From positions 1 through 64,000 of the forward strand of contig QRFJ01004990.1 in NCBI GenBank assembly GCA_006176705.1: 64,000 bases of DNA, in the 5' to 3' direction. Source of the stretch: Cocos nucifera (taxonomy: Eukaryota > Streptophyta > Magnoliopsida > Arecales > Arecaceae). Positions 1 to 11,270 of the stretch are shown piece by piece; position 1 is the first letter of the stretch; every line of letters begins with the position of its first letter. The notes beneath the pieces are model-generated. The model was given only the letters and a program-made list of their open reading frames with translations, was not told the DNA's origin and did no database searches. The position numbers and the translations under genes were made by a program.

Positions 1-1147
1 GTGCTAGCACGATTTTCTTGAATCCTAATTGGAAAATCTCATTCAGATCAATTGAACTGGATCAGTTCAATTGATGATCACCAGATTCAAATCCTTGTTT
101 GTGTGACCCAGTTAGGTTCAGTTCTATATGGTAATGGGATATGTCATGATCTCTATCATCGACATCATCGAAACTCCTTTCGATGGATCAGAACTCTTCT
201 GATTCGAACAGCTAGAATGATCGATCATCTAAATCATTCTAATTGCTCCCAAAATCCACCAGTGACACCTAGCAGTATATGGTGGCAACCCATCAGAGCT
301 GAATGCGAACCTCTTGGTGCAGCTACCTGTGTGATTAAGTTCTTCTATCTTGAGCCTCGATCAGATTAGGGTTAAGGTAAACTTGTCAAACCCTAGTCTC
401 TGTCATATGATGTAATCATTCGATTCGAGTTCCGATGTGAAAATCTAAATAGAAACTCTTTCTATTATTTCACTCTGCCATGGCCATGGGCTTCTGGACT
501 TGATTCTCATGATTATCATAGGGCTGCTCCTCTACCACCGAGGTAGATAGATTCCATCTTGATGCCATCCAGTTCCTATAATGAACATGCTATAGCCAAC
601 ATACACCTCAGGGTTCCATATGGCTAGGAGACCGAGTAATGGTGTAGTCAAACTATAACACCCTCAAGGTGAACTGCCGATGCACCTCAGGTCAAAGAAC
701 CAGACACACTACTGTAGCATCGAGTCAGTCATTGATGAGAAGGTAGACTCCCTAATGACTACTCGAGGTGGTCACGCTCAGTGCCCTCGTTCTCTAATGA
801 GTACCTATACTCTCGCTCCAGTGTCTCCACACCGTAGACTCAAGACTCATCTACTAAAGAGAAGCGATTGTACACCAACCTTTCGGATCAATCACCATCC
901 TCGTGATGATCCTATGGTCAGGAGCATTTTATGAGTTAACAATGATTATTCATGTCTTAAATTTTCAACTCTTGAAAATATGAATTATCATTACCATTAA
1001 CCCAAAGGATGTATCATAGACACTAAATACACATATGTGATAGAAAATAACTCATTTTATTGATATTAGTCAAAATTATAATTTTGCCCCTAGAAGTGTG
1101 TTACAAGTGTCAGCCAATTTTGGCTTCTAGGGCACATATATCTAACA
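1..1147 (-). repeat. copia-2 LTR, 5' part, cut by window edge
   Basis: Read on the minus strand this begins at 1147 with the LTR terminus TGTTAGATATATGTGCCC and continues leftward off the window. It matches the first half of the full copia-2 LTRs at 26608-28833, 49131-51382 and 57225-59456, including the block about a quarter in with CATGACATATCCCATTACC. Only about 1.15 of the usual 2.2 kb is present. Its intact terminus abuts the gypsy A antisense ORF at 1148, so the element probably inserted there. Flanking bases 1148-1152 are GTTGC, and the matching duplication would lie outside. Open frames on the plus strand here (for example 52-369) recur in other LTR copies and are not taken as genes. 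Confidence 0.85.
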
Positions 1148-4090
1148 GTTGCCCCCTCCTTCCTTTGCACTGATAGTTATTGCCTGCCAACTTTAGCCCG
1201 ATGATCTTTTGTTAGCTAGGATTCAGTTCGGTATTCCCTCCGAATATGGGCTTGAACTTTCCGGACCCAACGATAGGGCCTGCTCTCTGCCTTCCGATCG
1301 AACCTGCCTGTATTTAGAGGCTCTTCAGGCTAAGCTTAGGTTATCCTTATCCCCTTTCGTGGCCAACCTATTTAGATTTCTCAACATCTCCCTTGCTGTT
1401 ATGGCATTGAACTCCTTTAGGTTCATCATAGGATTTTTTTTTTATGTACCATGGTAGGTGTCTGACCTACCATTTTCTTATTTCGGACCTTCTTTATCTT
1501 CAAACGCACTACTAAGGATTGGTGGTATATGTCCCCCTAATTTGGCAGGAAAAGATTACTTAAGGGCACCCCTCTTCCATCCATGGCTGGAAGGAGAAAT
1601 TCTTCTTCATCTCAAATCCATCTTTGAGGTTAGGACTTCCTCTATGGGGGGAGATAAGGAACTTGGTCCACCAAGCTCTAGGGTTGAGCATCGAAGTTTG
1701 GCCGATATATTGAAGGGCTTTAACGTTCCGTCAATCTCCGACCTTTTGGATGAGCATATCCTGTTTAACCTCTGCCTCAATCCCCTAAATCCAGTAGGTA
1801 GTCTCTTCTTCTTTTTTTTACTTTTTTTTTTGTCGGTTGTGTGATGTTCTTCATCCAAACCTTAGCTTTTCTTTGACCTTTCCTGACTTTGATTTTTATC
1901 CTTTATAGAGATGACTCTTGAAGAGCATGACCATCTGACTAAGGGACTTAAATCCCTCAAGAGGAAAGGCGGCCCCATCGGGGATCTTCCGAAGAAGGCC
2001 CGCATTGGTGAGTCCAGCCATGTCGTGCTGATCCAGACCATGCCCGCCCCCAAGCCCGCTACCACCATACCAAGCCTGACCCTGTCCGAAGAGGTCGCTC
2101 CATCTGCTCTCCTCCAGTTAGAGGAAGCCACGGGGAAAAAGAAGAAGAGGACTGTCGGCAAGAAGGTCGGAAGGAAGGTCATAAGCTCCAAAAGTGGGGG
2201 TCCCGATCAAGAACAAGCTTCTCTGGATGATCAAAAGGTCATCCAATCACTCATGAAGGGTAGTATTCTTTTCCACATTACGACGAAGATGCTGCGGAGG
2301 GGCAACATCGAGAGATTTGATGAGTTCTTCATCGCCTACTTTGAGATAGTCTTCTCTCTCCTAGTCTTGGTCTGGGATCTTTTTCATTTTTAAAGTCAGG
2401 GCTCCCTAACTTTAACTTGATTTTCTATCATAGCTCGAGCATTATCTCTTCACCCACTCTGAGGTGGTCGGTTAGAGATGGACCGAAGCCTCGAAGGCCC
2501 TCGAGGAAGCTCGTGTAGAGGTCGAGAAGGCCCGGGCCAAAGTCAAGAGCATGAGGGTGGCTTCAAAAGTTCAATCCACCGAGGTCGAGTGCCTTTGGAA
2601 AGAGTTGAGGGCGGAGTGTGAGAAAATGATGGACTTAAGGACTGCCTTGACTCAAGAGGAGGAAAAGAGGAAGGTGCAAGAAGGGGTCGGCATGGTGGTG
2701 GAGCGAGTGGTCGAAAGCTTCAAGTCCTCTAGAGACATGGAGGATATTAAAATAGCTTTTGCTTAGGAGACCTTCATCGAGGGGTTCTAGATCTGCCTAG
2801 GGACGGTTGCTGAGAATTTTTTCGAGGTAGATTTGGATCTCTTGATGGAAGAAGCCAGCGACAGAGCCGATCCTTCATTCCTCGGGGTTGGAGTTATTCC
2901 GATCGACGTTCCTTTTTCTTTAGCCATAGGAGCCATCCCGAAAGCTTCCGAACCCATCACTACAGCGCCCGAGCTTGTCCATGGACCAGACATGAATGAA
3001 GATGCTCCGACCTCTCCTATGGTTGAACTGCCCGAGGTCTAGATTCCCAAAGATCGTGTAGCATTTTTTTTCTTTCATTTTTTTGCTAATGTATTTAAAA
3101 ACATCCAAGTAAATGAAAGATAAATCTTTTTCTATCCTTACACTTTGTGTTGTTGTTTGCATGGTTTAGAAAGCTCTTGATGACCTAGGTCATGACTCCC
3201 CTCTTCTAGTTGATGACGATCCTTTGCCCCATGGGATTTTGATTAAACCATTGATTAAGAGCTTGAAGAAGGAGATTCATTGCTTGAAGAAGAAGTTGAG
3301 AAAAATTGAGGATGATCTCCAAGAATTAAGAAAGAATGCTTCGGAGGCGATTGTCGAAGTTACCCACCATAAGAGCCTGCACAAGAAGGACTCTACCAGT
3401 TTTAGCATTCAAAAGGATGGCTTCGAGAGAGAAATGGTTGAACTGAGAAGAAGCGCCAGCAACAAGTCTTGGGAGTTGACGGCAAAGATCAGCTTCCTTG
3501 AGATTGATCTTACGATGGTGAAGGAAATAATTTAACTGTTGGAGGAAACTTCATCATGATCTATCGATAGGGCTCGATACGATTGGAACTGGTCCAAGAG
3601 GTTCTCCGAACTTCAGAATCAACTCCATGATGCTGAAGCCTGGCATAATGAGTGTAAGCTAACTTGGTCGAAGAAGGTGACCAGGCTCGAGCATGAGCTC
3701 CGGATAGCTAACAGAGAGGTGAGCCATCTCCAGCAACAATTGGTTGATGGTAGGTGGGCTATCTCTAGTGGAGAGTTGGAGGAGATTGCCTCCTTGAAGA
3801 AGACCATCGATGAGCTTTCAAAGGCTATCGAGATGGAGAAAGCCAAATTTCAGTGGTTGAAGCTCCAACTGATCTATGAGCATCAAGTTGTCCAGGATGC
3901 GAAGGTCGAGTCCGAGGTCCTAAGGAGGTAGCGGTGGGAGCTTGAGGGCCAGTTCAGGCATATCAATAGTGTGTACATAGATAATTTGTATAAAAGAAAA
4001 GAACTTGAGGAGGAAATCATTAGGTTGAAGCAAGTCTTGGTGATGGCCGACGTCGACAACTCGAAGCCTGAGGAGTCCAGTCCATCTTAA
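1148..4090 (+). pseudogene. Antisense Transposase_28-like (putative gypsy-type transposon) ORF with introns
   Basis: The plus-strand frame around 1209-1450 reads ...CLYLEALQAKLRLSLSPF and then NSFRFIIGFFF, which resembles the conserved core of the Pfam family 'putative gypsy type transposon' (Transposase_28, PF04195). Downstream come a Lys/Arg-rich segment (about 1911-2220, with KRKGGPIGDLPKKARIG) and long charged coiled-coil segments (2551-2766, 3224-3535, 3677-4090) ending at 4088-4090. Likely intron acceptors precede 1910 (CCTTTATAG), 2434 (CTATCATAG) and 3170 (TGGTTTAG), each after a T-rich tract, with stops in the intervening sequence. It lies antisense to gypsy A pol, the position of additional ORFs in some Tat elements. 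Function is unknown. The N-terminal side is cut by the copia-2 LTR at 1147. In-frame stops (for example 2788-2790 and 3535) make it a pseudogene, and the exon borders are tentative. Confidence 0.6.
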
Positions 4091-4245
4091 GGCTTCACCT
4101 CCTTTTATATATTTTTTTTGTAATCAGTCTTGTCGATCTCTATCATGTTGGCTTCCTTGTAATATGTAGTCGGTTTGGCCAAGGAGCACTCAACTGGTCA
4201 ACCTCGTAATACCCCGTCTATCGTTGAGTGCTTCTTCCTTGTAAT
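4091..4245. other. Junction between antisense ORF and truncated gypsy A pol
   Basis: This stretch holds the T-rich presumed 3' end of the antisense ORF (TTTTATATATTTTTTTTG near 4115). It also holds two spaced copies of CTTCCTTGTAATA (about 4151 and 4230) and two of GAGTGCTTC/GAGCACTC-type sequence. Pol similarity begins only to the right of about 4246, so sequence that should encode integrase is missing between here and the antisense ORF. The short repeats could mark the deletion edges, but I cannot show which. Confidence 0.45.
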
Positions 4246-5464
4246 ACCCTTTTGGATCATGAGGAAGAACCCCATCCTTAAGATAAGCGGCCAGCGGGTC
4301 AATCCAGCAGGGCTCCTGACCAACCTGCATGACGGGCTATGGTTCCTCTATGCACAGGTATTTCAATGTGTCATAATAAACTTCTTTCTAAAGCTAATTG
4401 GGAGCTAGGGTGGCTAGCTTGGAAAGAAGGTCGATCCTAGCATTTTTCGCTCTTAGAACTTGTCGAATGCCGAAATTGTCAAAGGCTGGGGTTAAGCTCT
4501 TCACCTTCTCAAGATATTTTACCATGCTCTCTTTTCAGGCTTTATAACTGCCGATGATCTACCCCACGACTAGTTGGGAGTCACTGCAAACCTAAAGCCG
4601 ATCAGCTCTCGATTCTTTGGCTATCCTAAGCCCGACTATTAGGGCCTTATATTCTGCCCCATTATTTATCATCAAAAATTCAAAATGCAGTGCATACTCC
4701 ATGATGATTTCTTTCGGATTGATCAGGATTAGCCCAGCACCTACTCCGAAAGTGTTGGAGGAGCCATCGACATACAGGGCCCAAAAATCTTCTAGAAGGT
4801 TTGTTTTTTCTTCAGAGGAGCTCGGGTGCAACCATGGAATGTTGGTTTCATTTTGAAGCTCGACATCATCTGAGATGGTACATTTAACTATGAAGTCGGC
4901 CAGTGCCTGAGCCTTGATTACTGGCCGAGGCCAATAGTTGATGTCAAACTTTGTTAATTCAATGGTCCATTTTGCAATTCTTCCAAAAGCATCCATTTGA
5001 TGAATGATCACTCTGATCGACTAGTCAATGAGGAGCGTTATAACATGTCCCTAGAAGTAAGGTCGAAGTTTCTTTGCTACAATCAAAAGAGCATAAGTCA
5101 ATTTCTCCAACTTTGTATACCTAGTCTCAGCATCCCTTAGGATCCAGCTTATGTAGTAGATCGATTGCTGCACTTTCGCCTCTTCTTTGATCAGGACTGC
5201 TGCTAGTGCCATAGGGGAAATCGCGAGATAGAGAAACAAATCCTCTGCAAATTCGGATTTGGCTAGTAGGGAAGGCGAGCCTCGGTAGTTCTTGAGCTCA
5301 TCGAATGTCTTTGGGCATTCCTGAGTCCAGCAAAAATCTTTTGATTTTCTAAGGATTTGAAAGAAGGGCATGCAGTATTCGGCCGACCTCGAGAAAAAAT
5401 GATTCAAAGATGCCACCTTCCCGATCAGGCACCGAACTTCTTTGATGGACTTCAGAGCGGTCAT
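4246..5464 (-). pseudogene. Gypsy A pol: RNase H-like connection and RNase H
   Basis: Read leftward, 5464-5051 encodes the stretch after RT, with VRCLIGKVASLNHFFSRSAE and a tail KLEKLTYALLIVAKKLRPYF typical of the gypsy RT-RNase H connection. 5011-4592 encodes RNase H with YVDGSSNTFGVGAGLIL (first Asp) and NNGAEYKALIVGL (Glu). The frame goes on through stops to about 4400 (DSQLVVG region) and ends near 4250 with WIDPLAAYLKDGVLPHDPK, the segment that normally precedes integrase. RNase H would remove RNA from the RNA/DNA hybrid during reverse transcription. Stops (for example at 5016, 4590 and near 4400) and the missing integrase make this non-functional. Confidence 0.85.
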
Positions 5465-6118
5465 CTCCTAGAGAGTTCGAATCTTCTTTAGGTTGGCCTC
5501 AATCCCTTGTCTTGAGATCATGAACCTCAAAAATTTTTCTAAGGCTACCCTAAAGGTGCACTTGGTTGGGTTCAATTTCTTCTAGTATTTTCTGAGCGCA
5601 TCGAAAGCCTCTTCAAGGTCGACAACATGATTGATAGATAGTCGGCTTTTGACCAGCATATCATCGAGGTAAACCTTCATATTGTGGTCGATTTGCTTCT
5701 TGAAGATTTTATTGACCAAGCACTGATAAGTCACACCTACATTCTTAAGCCCGTAGGGCATGACCCTATAACAGTAAAGACCACGGTTAGTAATAAAAGC
5801 AGTCTTCTCCTCATCCTTCGATGCCATCCAAATTTGGTTATAGCCAGAGAAGGTGTCCATGAAGGTGAGAAGCTCATAGTCTGAAGTCACGTCCACCAGT
5901 TGGTCGATTCTGGGCAAAGGATAGCTATCTTTTGGGCAGGCCTTGATCAGCTTGTTAAAGTCGATGCACGTCCTCCACTTGTCATTGGCCTTCTTGAGCA
6001 AGACCACATTAGAGACCCAAGTTGGATAGCCGACTTCTTGAATAAATCCGACATTAAGAAGCTTGTCAACTTTTTCTGCTATTGCCTTTTGCCTTTTTGG
6101 TGCATGGCGCTAAACTCT
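5465..6118 (-). pseudogene. Gypsy A pol: reverse transcriptase
   Basis: The minus strand from 6007 to 5582 reads MVLLKKANDKWRTCIDFNKL, then CPKDSYPLPRIDQLVD, then MDTFSGYNQIWM and VYLDDMLVKSR. These are the RT blocks of Tat-type Ty3/gypsy elements. The catalytic box is YLDD, where Y(V/I)DD is usual; both aspartates are kept. The stretch from 6118 to 6008 carries the preceding RT segment with stops, and a stop near 5581 breaks the link to the RNase H part. The homologous segment of gypsy B lies at 11271-11820 and that of gypsy C at 23960-24560. The enzyme would copy element RNA into DNA inside the particle; this copy cannot make it intact. Confidence 0.9.
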
Positions 6119-6838
6119 TTATTTTATTGATCGATGCTTGGGATCAATGGCCAGCCGATGTTCCATAACCTTGGCTTCAATCCCAGGCATATCCATCAGA
6201 ACCCAGGGAAAGATGTTGGCATTCCTCGATAAAAAGGCGATGAGCTGCTTCCAAACTTCATCTTTCAGATTGGAGCTAATTTGCATCGTATGCTCCGCGT
6301 TCCCATCATTCAGGGGGATGGTCACAAGATCTTCTCTAGGCTCGCCCCATTCTTCGATAAGATCATCGCGGACATCAAGCCCGTCAACTGGGCAGGGGTC
6401 AAGTTGAGTGCGATTTTGTAAGGTGATGGAGTAGCAGTGCCGGGCTAATGGTTGATCGCCTCTGATTTTACCTATTTCGTTGTTTGTTGGGAATTTTATC
6501 TTCAGGTAATAGGTAGACACCATGGCTCATAGTGCATTCAGACTAGGTCGGTCGAGGATTGCATTGTAAGTGGAGGGAGCTTTCACTACCAAAAAGTCAA
6601 CCCATGCCTTGGCCTGCTTTGGATATTGCCCTACAGTCACGGCTAGAGTTATCGTTCCTTCCACTAGCATAGTGTCGCTAGTGAAGCCGACCAACGGGGA
6701 GCTCATGGATCCCAGGCAATTATTGGGTATGAACATTTTAAAAAAAGTATCATAATACAGAATGTCAGCGAAACTTCTATTATCTACCAAAATGCGGCAT
6801 ACATCATAATCAGCAATATTTAAAGAGATTGCAACCAT
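6119..6838 (-). pseudogene. Gypsy A pol: aspartic protease and linker to RT
   Basis: Read leftward, 6838-6527 encodes a retropepsin-like protease. ILVDNRSFADILYYD is the active-site region, where gypsy C keeps VDNGNS. VVKAPSTYNAILDRPSLNAL follows, a segment that Tat-type elements use between protease and RT. 6523-6119 continues with YYLKIKFPTNNEIGKIRGDQ and GLDVRDDLIEEWGEPRED and leads to RT. One stop near 6524 splits the two parts. The protease would mature gag-pol. The Gly of the active-site triad is Arg here, so even without the stop the enzyme would probably be inactive. Confidence 0.85.
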
Positions 6839-7282
6839 GTCATTGTATGGGAATTGGACTCCTCGGGCATCCTCATTGGTGAAAGTGATGGGCTCCTCAG
6901 TCCTCTACCTCTTCTCAGGCTTTGTCGATCCGCTAGCCTCCCCATGTTGAAGTCCCCTAGAGATGTTGTTAATGATGCCAATCGGGGGTCGATCTTCTTG
7001 CTGCTCCTCGTCCCTCGATGGTTCTGGCGGTGGGGGTGCTCTCGACCAATCCTTCCATCCTTTCAGTCGATGTTGTAGGAACTGGCCAAGCCTACCACGC
7101 CTGATGAGCTCCTCGATCTCATCTTGGAGCTAGATGCACTCTTCTATATCATGATCATGATCGCGATGGTAGAGGCAGAACTTGCTAGGATTGCGCTTGT
7201 CAGGATGAGTGTGCATCCTTTTTGATCTCGATAGTTGCTCCCTAATCTCTATCAGTACTTGAATTTTTGGAGCATTGAGAGG
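6839..7282 (-). pseudogene. Gypsy A gag, C-terminal part with zinc-finger-like motif
   Basis: The minus strand near 7190-7085 reads FCLYHRDHDHDIEECI followed by a stop and then LQDEIEELIRRG. This is the Cys/His region found at the gag C-terminus of Tat-type elements (Cys-X3-His-X4-His-X4-Cys spacing). The same motif appears in gypsy C near 22870, where the first Cys is lost. The segment joins protease at about 6839. On its upstream side it is cut at 7282 by a solo copia-2 LTR, and the gag frame resumes at 9570. Several stops are present. Confidence 0.8.
7278..7282. other. Target-site duplication AGAGG (left copy)
   Basis: AGAGG directly precedes the LTR start at 7283 and is repeated at 9570-9574 directly after the LTR end. 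The uninterrupted homologous site in gypsy B carries AGAGG once, at 12966-12970. This is the 5-bp duplication expected for LTR retrotransposon integration. Confidence 0.93.
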
Positions 7283-9569
7283 TGTTAGATATGTGTGCCC
7301 TAGATGCCAAAATTGGCTGACACTTGTAATACACTTCTAAGGGCAAAATTATAATTTTGATTATAAATAATAAAATAGATTATTTTCTATCACATATGTG
7401 TATTTAGTGTCTGTGATACATCCCTTGAGTTAATGGTAATGATAATTCTTATTTTCAAGAGTTGAAAATTTAAGACATGAATTTTCATTTATTAACTCAT
7501 AAAAGGCTCCTAACCGTAGGATCGTCATGAGGATGGTGATTGATCCGAAAGGTTAGTGTACAATCACTTCTTCATAATAGATGAGTCTTGAGTCTATGGT
7601 GTAGAGACATCGGAGCGAAAGTATAGGTACTCGTTAGAGAATGAGGGCATTGAGCGTGACCACCTCGAGTAGTCATAAAGAAGTCATCTTCTCATCGATG
7701 ACTAACTTGAAGCTGTAGTGGTATGTCTGATTCTTTGATCTGAGGTGCATCGATAGTTCATCTTGAGGGTATTATAGTTTGACTACACCATGACTCGGTC
7801 TCCTAGCCATTCAGAATCCTAAGGTGTATGTTGGCTATAGTATATTCATGGTAGGAATTGGATTGTACCGAGATGGAATCTATCTACCTCGATGGATAAG
7901 GAGCAGTCCTATGATGATCATGAGAATCAAGTCCATAAGCCCATGGCCATGACAAAGAGTGAAATAATAGAAAGAGTTTCTATTAAGGTTTTTACATCGG
8001 ACTTGAATCGAATGATTAAATCATATGATAGGAATTAGGGTTTGACGAGTTCACCTTAACCCTAATCTGATCGGAGCTCAAGATAGAAGAACTTAATCAC
8101 ACATGTAGCTGCACTAAGAGGTTCATTTTCAGTTTTGATGGGTTGCCACCATATACTGCTAGGTATCACTGATGGATTTTCAGAGCAATTAGAATGATTT
8201 AGATGATCGATCATTCTAGTTGTCTGAATCAAAAGAGTTTTGATCCAACGAAAGGAGTTTTGATGATGTCGATGATGGAGATCACGACATATTCTATTAC
8301 CATATAGAATTGAATCTAACTGGATCACATAAATAAGGGTTTGGATCTAGATATCATCAATTGGACTAATCCAGTTCAATTGATTTGAATTAGATTCAGT
8401 TATGTTCAAGAAAATCATGCTAGCACACGATTTAGCCTAACATTCTCCTTTTCCTATCATTAAAAGTTTTCTCGACTGAGCCAAACATGTTTATGCTCAC
8501 ACAAATACCTTTACCTGATCTGATTGATGCTTGTCTAGGTCAGAAAAGTATTGTCTTAATTTATGAGATAAATTTGAGACAACACCTGCCATTTTTCATC
8601 ATCTGCTAATTCTTGTCCTTTGACTTTGGTCAAACATTGACCTTTGACCCTTGGACATTTGCCCATGTGTCATGCATCCATAGGAGAGACTTATTGACCA
8701 AGTCCACCTGCCATTTGGTAGGCAGATGGAGGGCACATGCCTAGGATGGTGTGCGTCCCATGTGGATAAACACTGGAGTCCCATATGGATGGGACTCCAG
8801 GTTGCTTCTTTGATTCAAACTAGGTGACCCTTACCTATAGACTTTGACCAATCTAAGGCGCCATCTAAGGATGAATCTATGGGGCTTTCATCTAATTAGA
8901 TCAGATGATGTCATCCCATCAATCAGATTTAGATCTGATTGCACGAAGCAATGTGATTGGCCGGGATGATGCAGCACTGCATGGCGCAGTAGGGTCTATA
9001 AATAAACCCTATCTGCACCCAACTTTTTTTGAGTTCCTCTTAGCCCATGCCCCAAGGCTTCCCCTCTCCCTCTTCCATGCCATCTTCTGATCCTCTCTCT
9101 CCTCTCCACACCTAAGGGAAGTTGGGCATGAGTTTGGTGTGATTCAGGCAATCAAAAGGCGATGAGAAAGCAAGAAGGCAGCCCTGCTACAAGAGACAGC
9201 AGCACATCTTCAAATGGCGTTTTGAAGATCCTCTAAATTAGATCCAGATTTGATTTTTGAAGAAAAGGAAGAGAAGGAGAAGATCTCTAGATCCAGCCTG
9301 AGTAGATATCGATAGAGGCCAGGCATTTGCGTGGCTAGATCCAGAACCTCAGACAATCAGTAGGGTCATCAAAGGGTAATCGGATTACCCAAATCAAGAT
9401 AACATTAATTTAGATTTAATTTAATTTAATTTTTTTATTTATCAAATTATAAAATTAGATCTAAAAAATATTAGATCTGATTTGGATCTAAGCAAAAATT
9501 TTGAAATATGCCTCTCGATCCAATCAGATTTGAACGAACCTAATCCAAAAAATTTAATTTTCTTCTTCA
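7283..9569 (+). repeat. Solo copia-2 LTR inside gypsy A gag
   Basis: A 2,287-bp LTR starts TGTTAGATATGTGTGCCC and ends CTTCTTCA, with 5-bp AGAGG duplications on both sides. It has no internal region and no second LTR, so it is a solo LTR left by LTR-LTR recombination. It aligns along its whole length with 26608-28833 and 49131-51382. A TATA-like box lies at 8997-9004. Open frames inside (8062-8328 and 9482-9808) are not supported as genes. Its orientation is opposite to the host gypsy. Confidence 0.95.
8997..9004 (+). promoter_or_regulatory. TATA-like box of copia-2 LTR
   Basis: TATAAATA stands about 1.7 kb into the LTR, preceded by AGGGTC. The same motif stands at the matching place in copia-2a (28271-28278). 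This position fits a U3/R promoter. Activity is unknown. Confidence 0.5.
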
Positions 9570-10802
9570 AGAGGGGTGTAGTTGTGGAATCTTCTAAAGG
9601 AAGAGCTCCATTGCACCCTTCTATCCAGGCTTCTTCACCTCTGGTCCTGGGTAGGAATTTGGGCCTGCTTACGCTTCGAAGGAGTTCAGGAGTGTGGCTG
9701 AGCTCTGCTCGATTTCTCTTCAGCCATAGGAACATTTGGTTTGCCCACCTGCTGCTCCTGGGTAGCTTCATTATCCCTGGCCTTAAAGGCCTCCTCAGTC
9801 GGACATAACCTTCAGCCCGAGCTAGCATATCGATAAAGTTTCTGGGGTACTTCTTTAGGAAGAATAGTAAATCATTCTTCTAAAGGCCACCCTTGAGTGT
9901 GGCCACTGCAACAGACTGGTCTAGGTTTCGGACCTCCAATGCAGCAGCATTAAATCGGATGACATATGCCTGGATAGATTCTTCCTTCTTTTGCTTGATA
10001 TTTATCAAAAAATCCGAACCTCGATGGGAACGTAGGCTGCTAACGAAATGAGCCACAAACTGATGGCTCATTTGATCGAAGAAAAAAATGGTACTCAGCT
10101 TAAGGACCGAATACTAGTTTCTGACGGCTCTCTTGAGGGTGGACAAAAAAGTCTGGCATAAAATGACGTCTAGCACACCATGGAGCAGCATCATTATTCG
10201 AAAGGTCTTCAGATGGTCGATCGGATTGGTGGTCCATATCGTAACTCTCAAACTAAGGGAGCTTGAAGTTCGACGGGATCCATTTCTGAATAATCTTCTA
10301 AGAAAAAGGAGGATCAGTATAAATATCGTTACCGCAGAAGGAGGGAGCATGATGGAGTTCTTGGATTCGTCGGCTCATTTCCTAGAGCCTTTGATCCAAG
10401 AGATCTTCATGGTCATTGATCTTCAAGATTTTTTGATGGAATAGGGGCAAAGCTTCCCTTGGGGTCGAGTCATGGTCCAAGCAAGGGCTTTACCCTCTGC
10501 TTCCCTTTTTCGAGGATCGTCGGTCGACTGACCCAAGTCGACCACCCCTAGATCGAGTTCTCTGGCTCCCGATAAACCTTCTCCGATCGAGATGGCACTG
10601 GAGATGGTTGTTGCTGCCACATGGCCTACACTGCTTTAGTGAGGCCATGGACCTACTGGACCAGCAGGTCAAACTGCATCGTGTCCATCATTGCAGGCAG
10701 TGGGGCTTGAGATGTAGGAGACAAAATAGGGGCGAGAAGATTTGGATGAGATCTGGTTGTGGAGGTGGTTGATCGTTGGGTTGAAGCCTTTCTGGGGGCC
10801 AT
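9570..10802 (-). pseudogene. Gypsy A gag, N-terminal and central part
   Basis: The likely start is the ATG at 10800-10802 (MAPRKASTQRSTTS). It matches the gag starts of gypsy B (14199, MPPRKASTQ) and gypsy C (21480, MPPRKASSQ). The central Retrotrans_gag domain is visible leftward, including SHQFVAHFVSSLRSHRG and ESIQAYVIRFNAAALEVRNLDQ (10071-9880), followed by a region with RAEGYVRLRRPLRPG (about 9810). Frameshifts and stops split it into several open pieces. The reading is interrupted at 9570 by the solo LTR and continues at 7282. Gag would form the virus-like particle. Confidence 0.85.
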
Positions 10803-10901
10803 CCTCGAGAGGTCGAGAAAAAAAGTAGGACTCTGGCTGGGATGAAGAGAGATCTCCATCATATATTCCTTCAAGAACATGAAAACCTCATTAACTTGAG
10901 G

Positions 10902-10920
10902 CTCCTTCTCTAGCACCAAT
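10902..10920 (-). other. Putative primer-binding site, gypsy A
   Basis: On the minus strand this reads ATTGGTGCTAGAGAAGGAG, directly after the LTR end (...CCAATA). The same motif follows the LTR end in gypsy B (14301-14319) and gypsy C (21362-21380). Its fixed place fits a tRNA primer-binding site. I cannot assign the tRNA with confidence. Confidence 0.55.
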
Positions 10921-10922
10921 TC

Positions 10923-11270
10923 TATTGGCATGAAATCTGGCCATTGTCAGAGTCGAAGCTGGATTTGGAGAGGATGAGATCACTGCCAGAACTTGCAAAA
11001 CAAGTCTTGTCTGGAGTCTGGGGTAGTGGCTCCGGCAAGACCCTCCAATGATCAAGTCAGCTCTTTCGGCCAACAGAAATGGAATACGTAGAGAGATTCT
11101 AGCAGAGTTTTAAGGAAGAAAAGGAGAGCTTTTTCTCCTCTTTCCTTCAAAGTATATCTGGAGGGTCCCTTATATGGATGGAGCCTATAACAAATTGATA
11201 GTGACAGTTGTAACTGTCTGATAGTGGGCCATTCAGGGCCATATGGAGTTTATTACAGGAGATAGTGTCT
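10923..11270 (-). repeat. Gypsy A 5' LTR, 3' part only
   Basis: The minus strand reads from CTCCATATGGCCCTGAATGG through a TATA-like CATATAAGGGACC region to ...CATGCCAATA. It matches the same part of the gypsy B LTR (14321-14650) and the gypsy C LTR. Its 5' part (U3 with the tandem array and the TGTTGGGG start) is absent. At about 11262-11275 the sequence passes directly into gypsy B RT. Confidence 0.8.

Larger units (their letters stand above)
1148..11270 (-). mobile_element. Gypsy A: Tat-like Ty3/gypsy element, degenerate, antisense ORF at its 3' side
   Basis: From right to left (its own 5' to 3') the order is partial 5' LTR (10923-11270), primer-binding region (about 10902-10920), gag (10802-9570 and 7282-6839), protease, RT and RNase H to about 4246, then an antisense ORF region to 1148. 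The order protease-RT-RNase H is that of Ty3/gypsy, and an extra ORF beyond pol is known for the Tat lineage (from memory). No integrase is found: pol stops matching about 30 codons past RNase H. A solo copia-2 LTR splits gag. The 3' LTR is not in the window. All reading frames are broken. That 1148-4090 belongs to this element is inferred from position. Confidence 0.75.

Noticed and set aside
52..369. Open frame MNWISSIDDHQ... in the LTR as a protein gene
   Set aside because: It lies antisense within a copia-2 LTR, matches no family I know, and is broken or altered in several other copies. LTR sequence sharing explains its recurrence.
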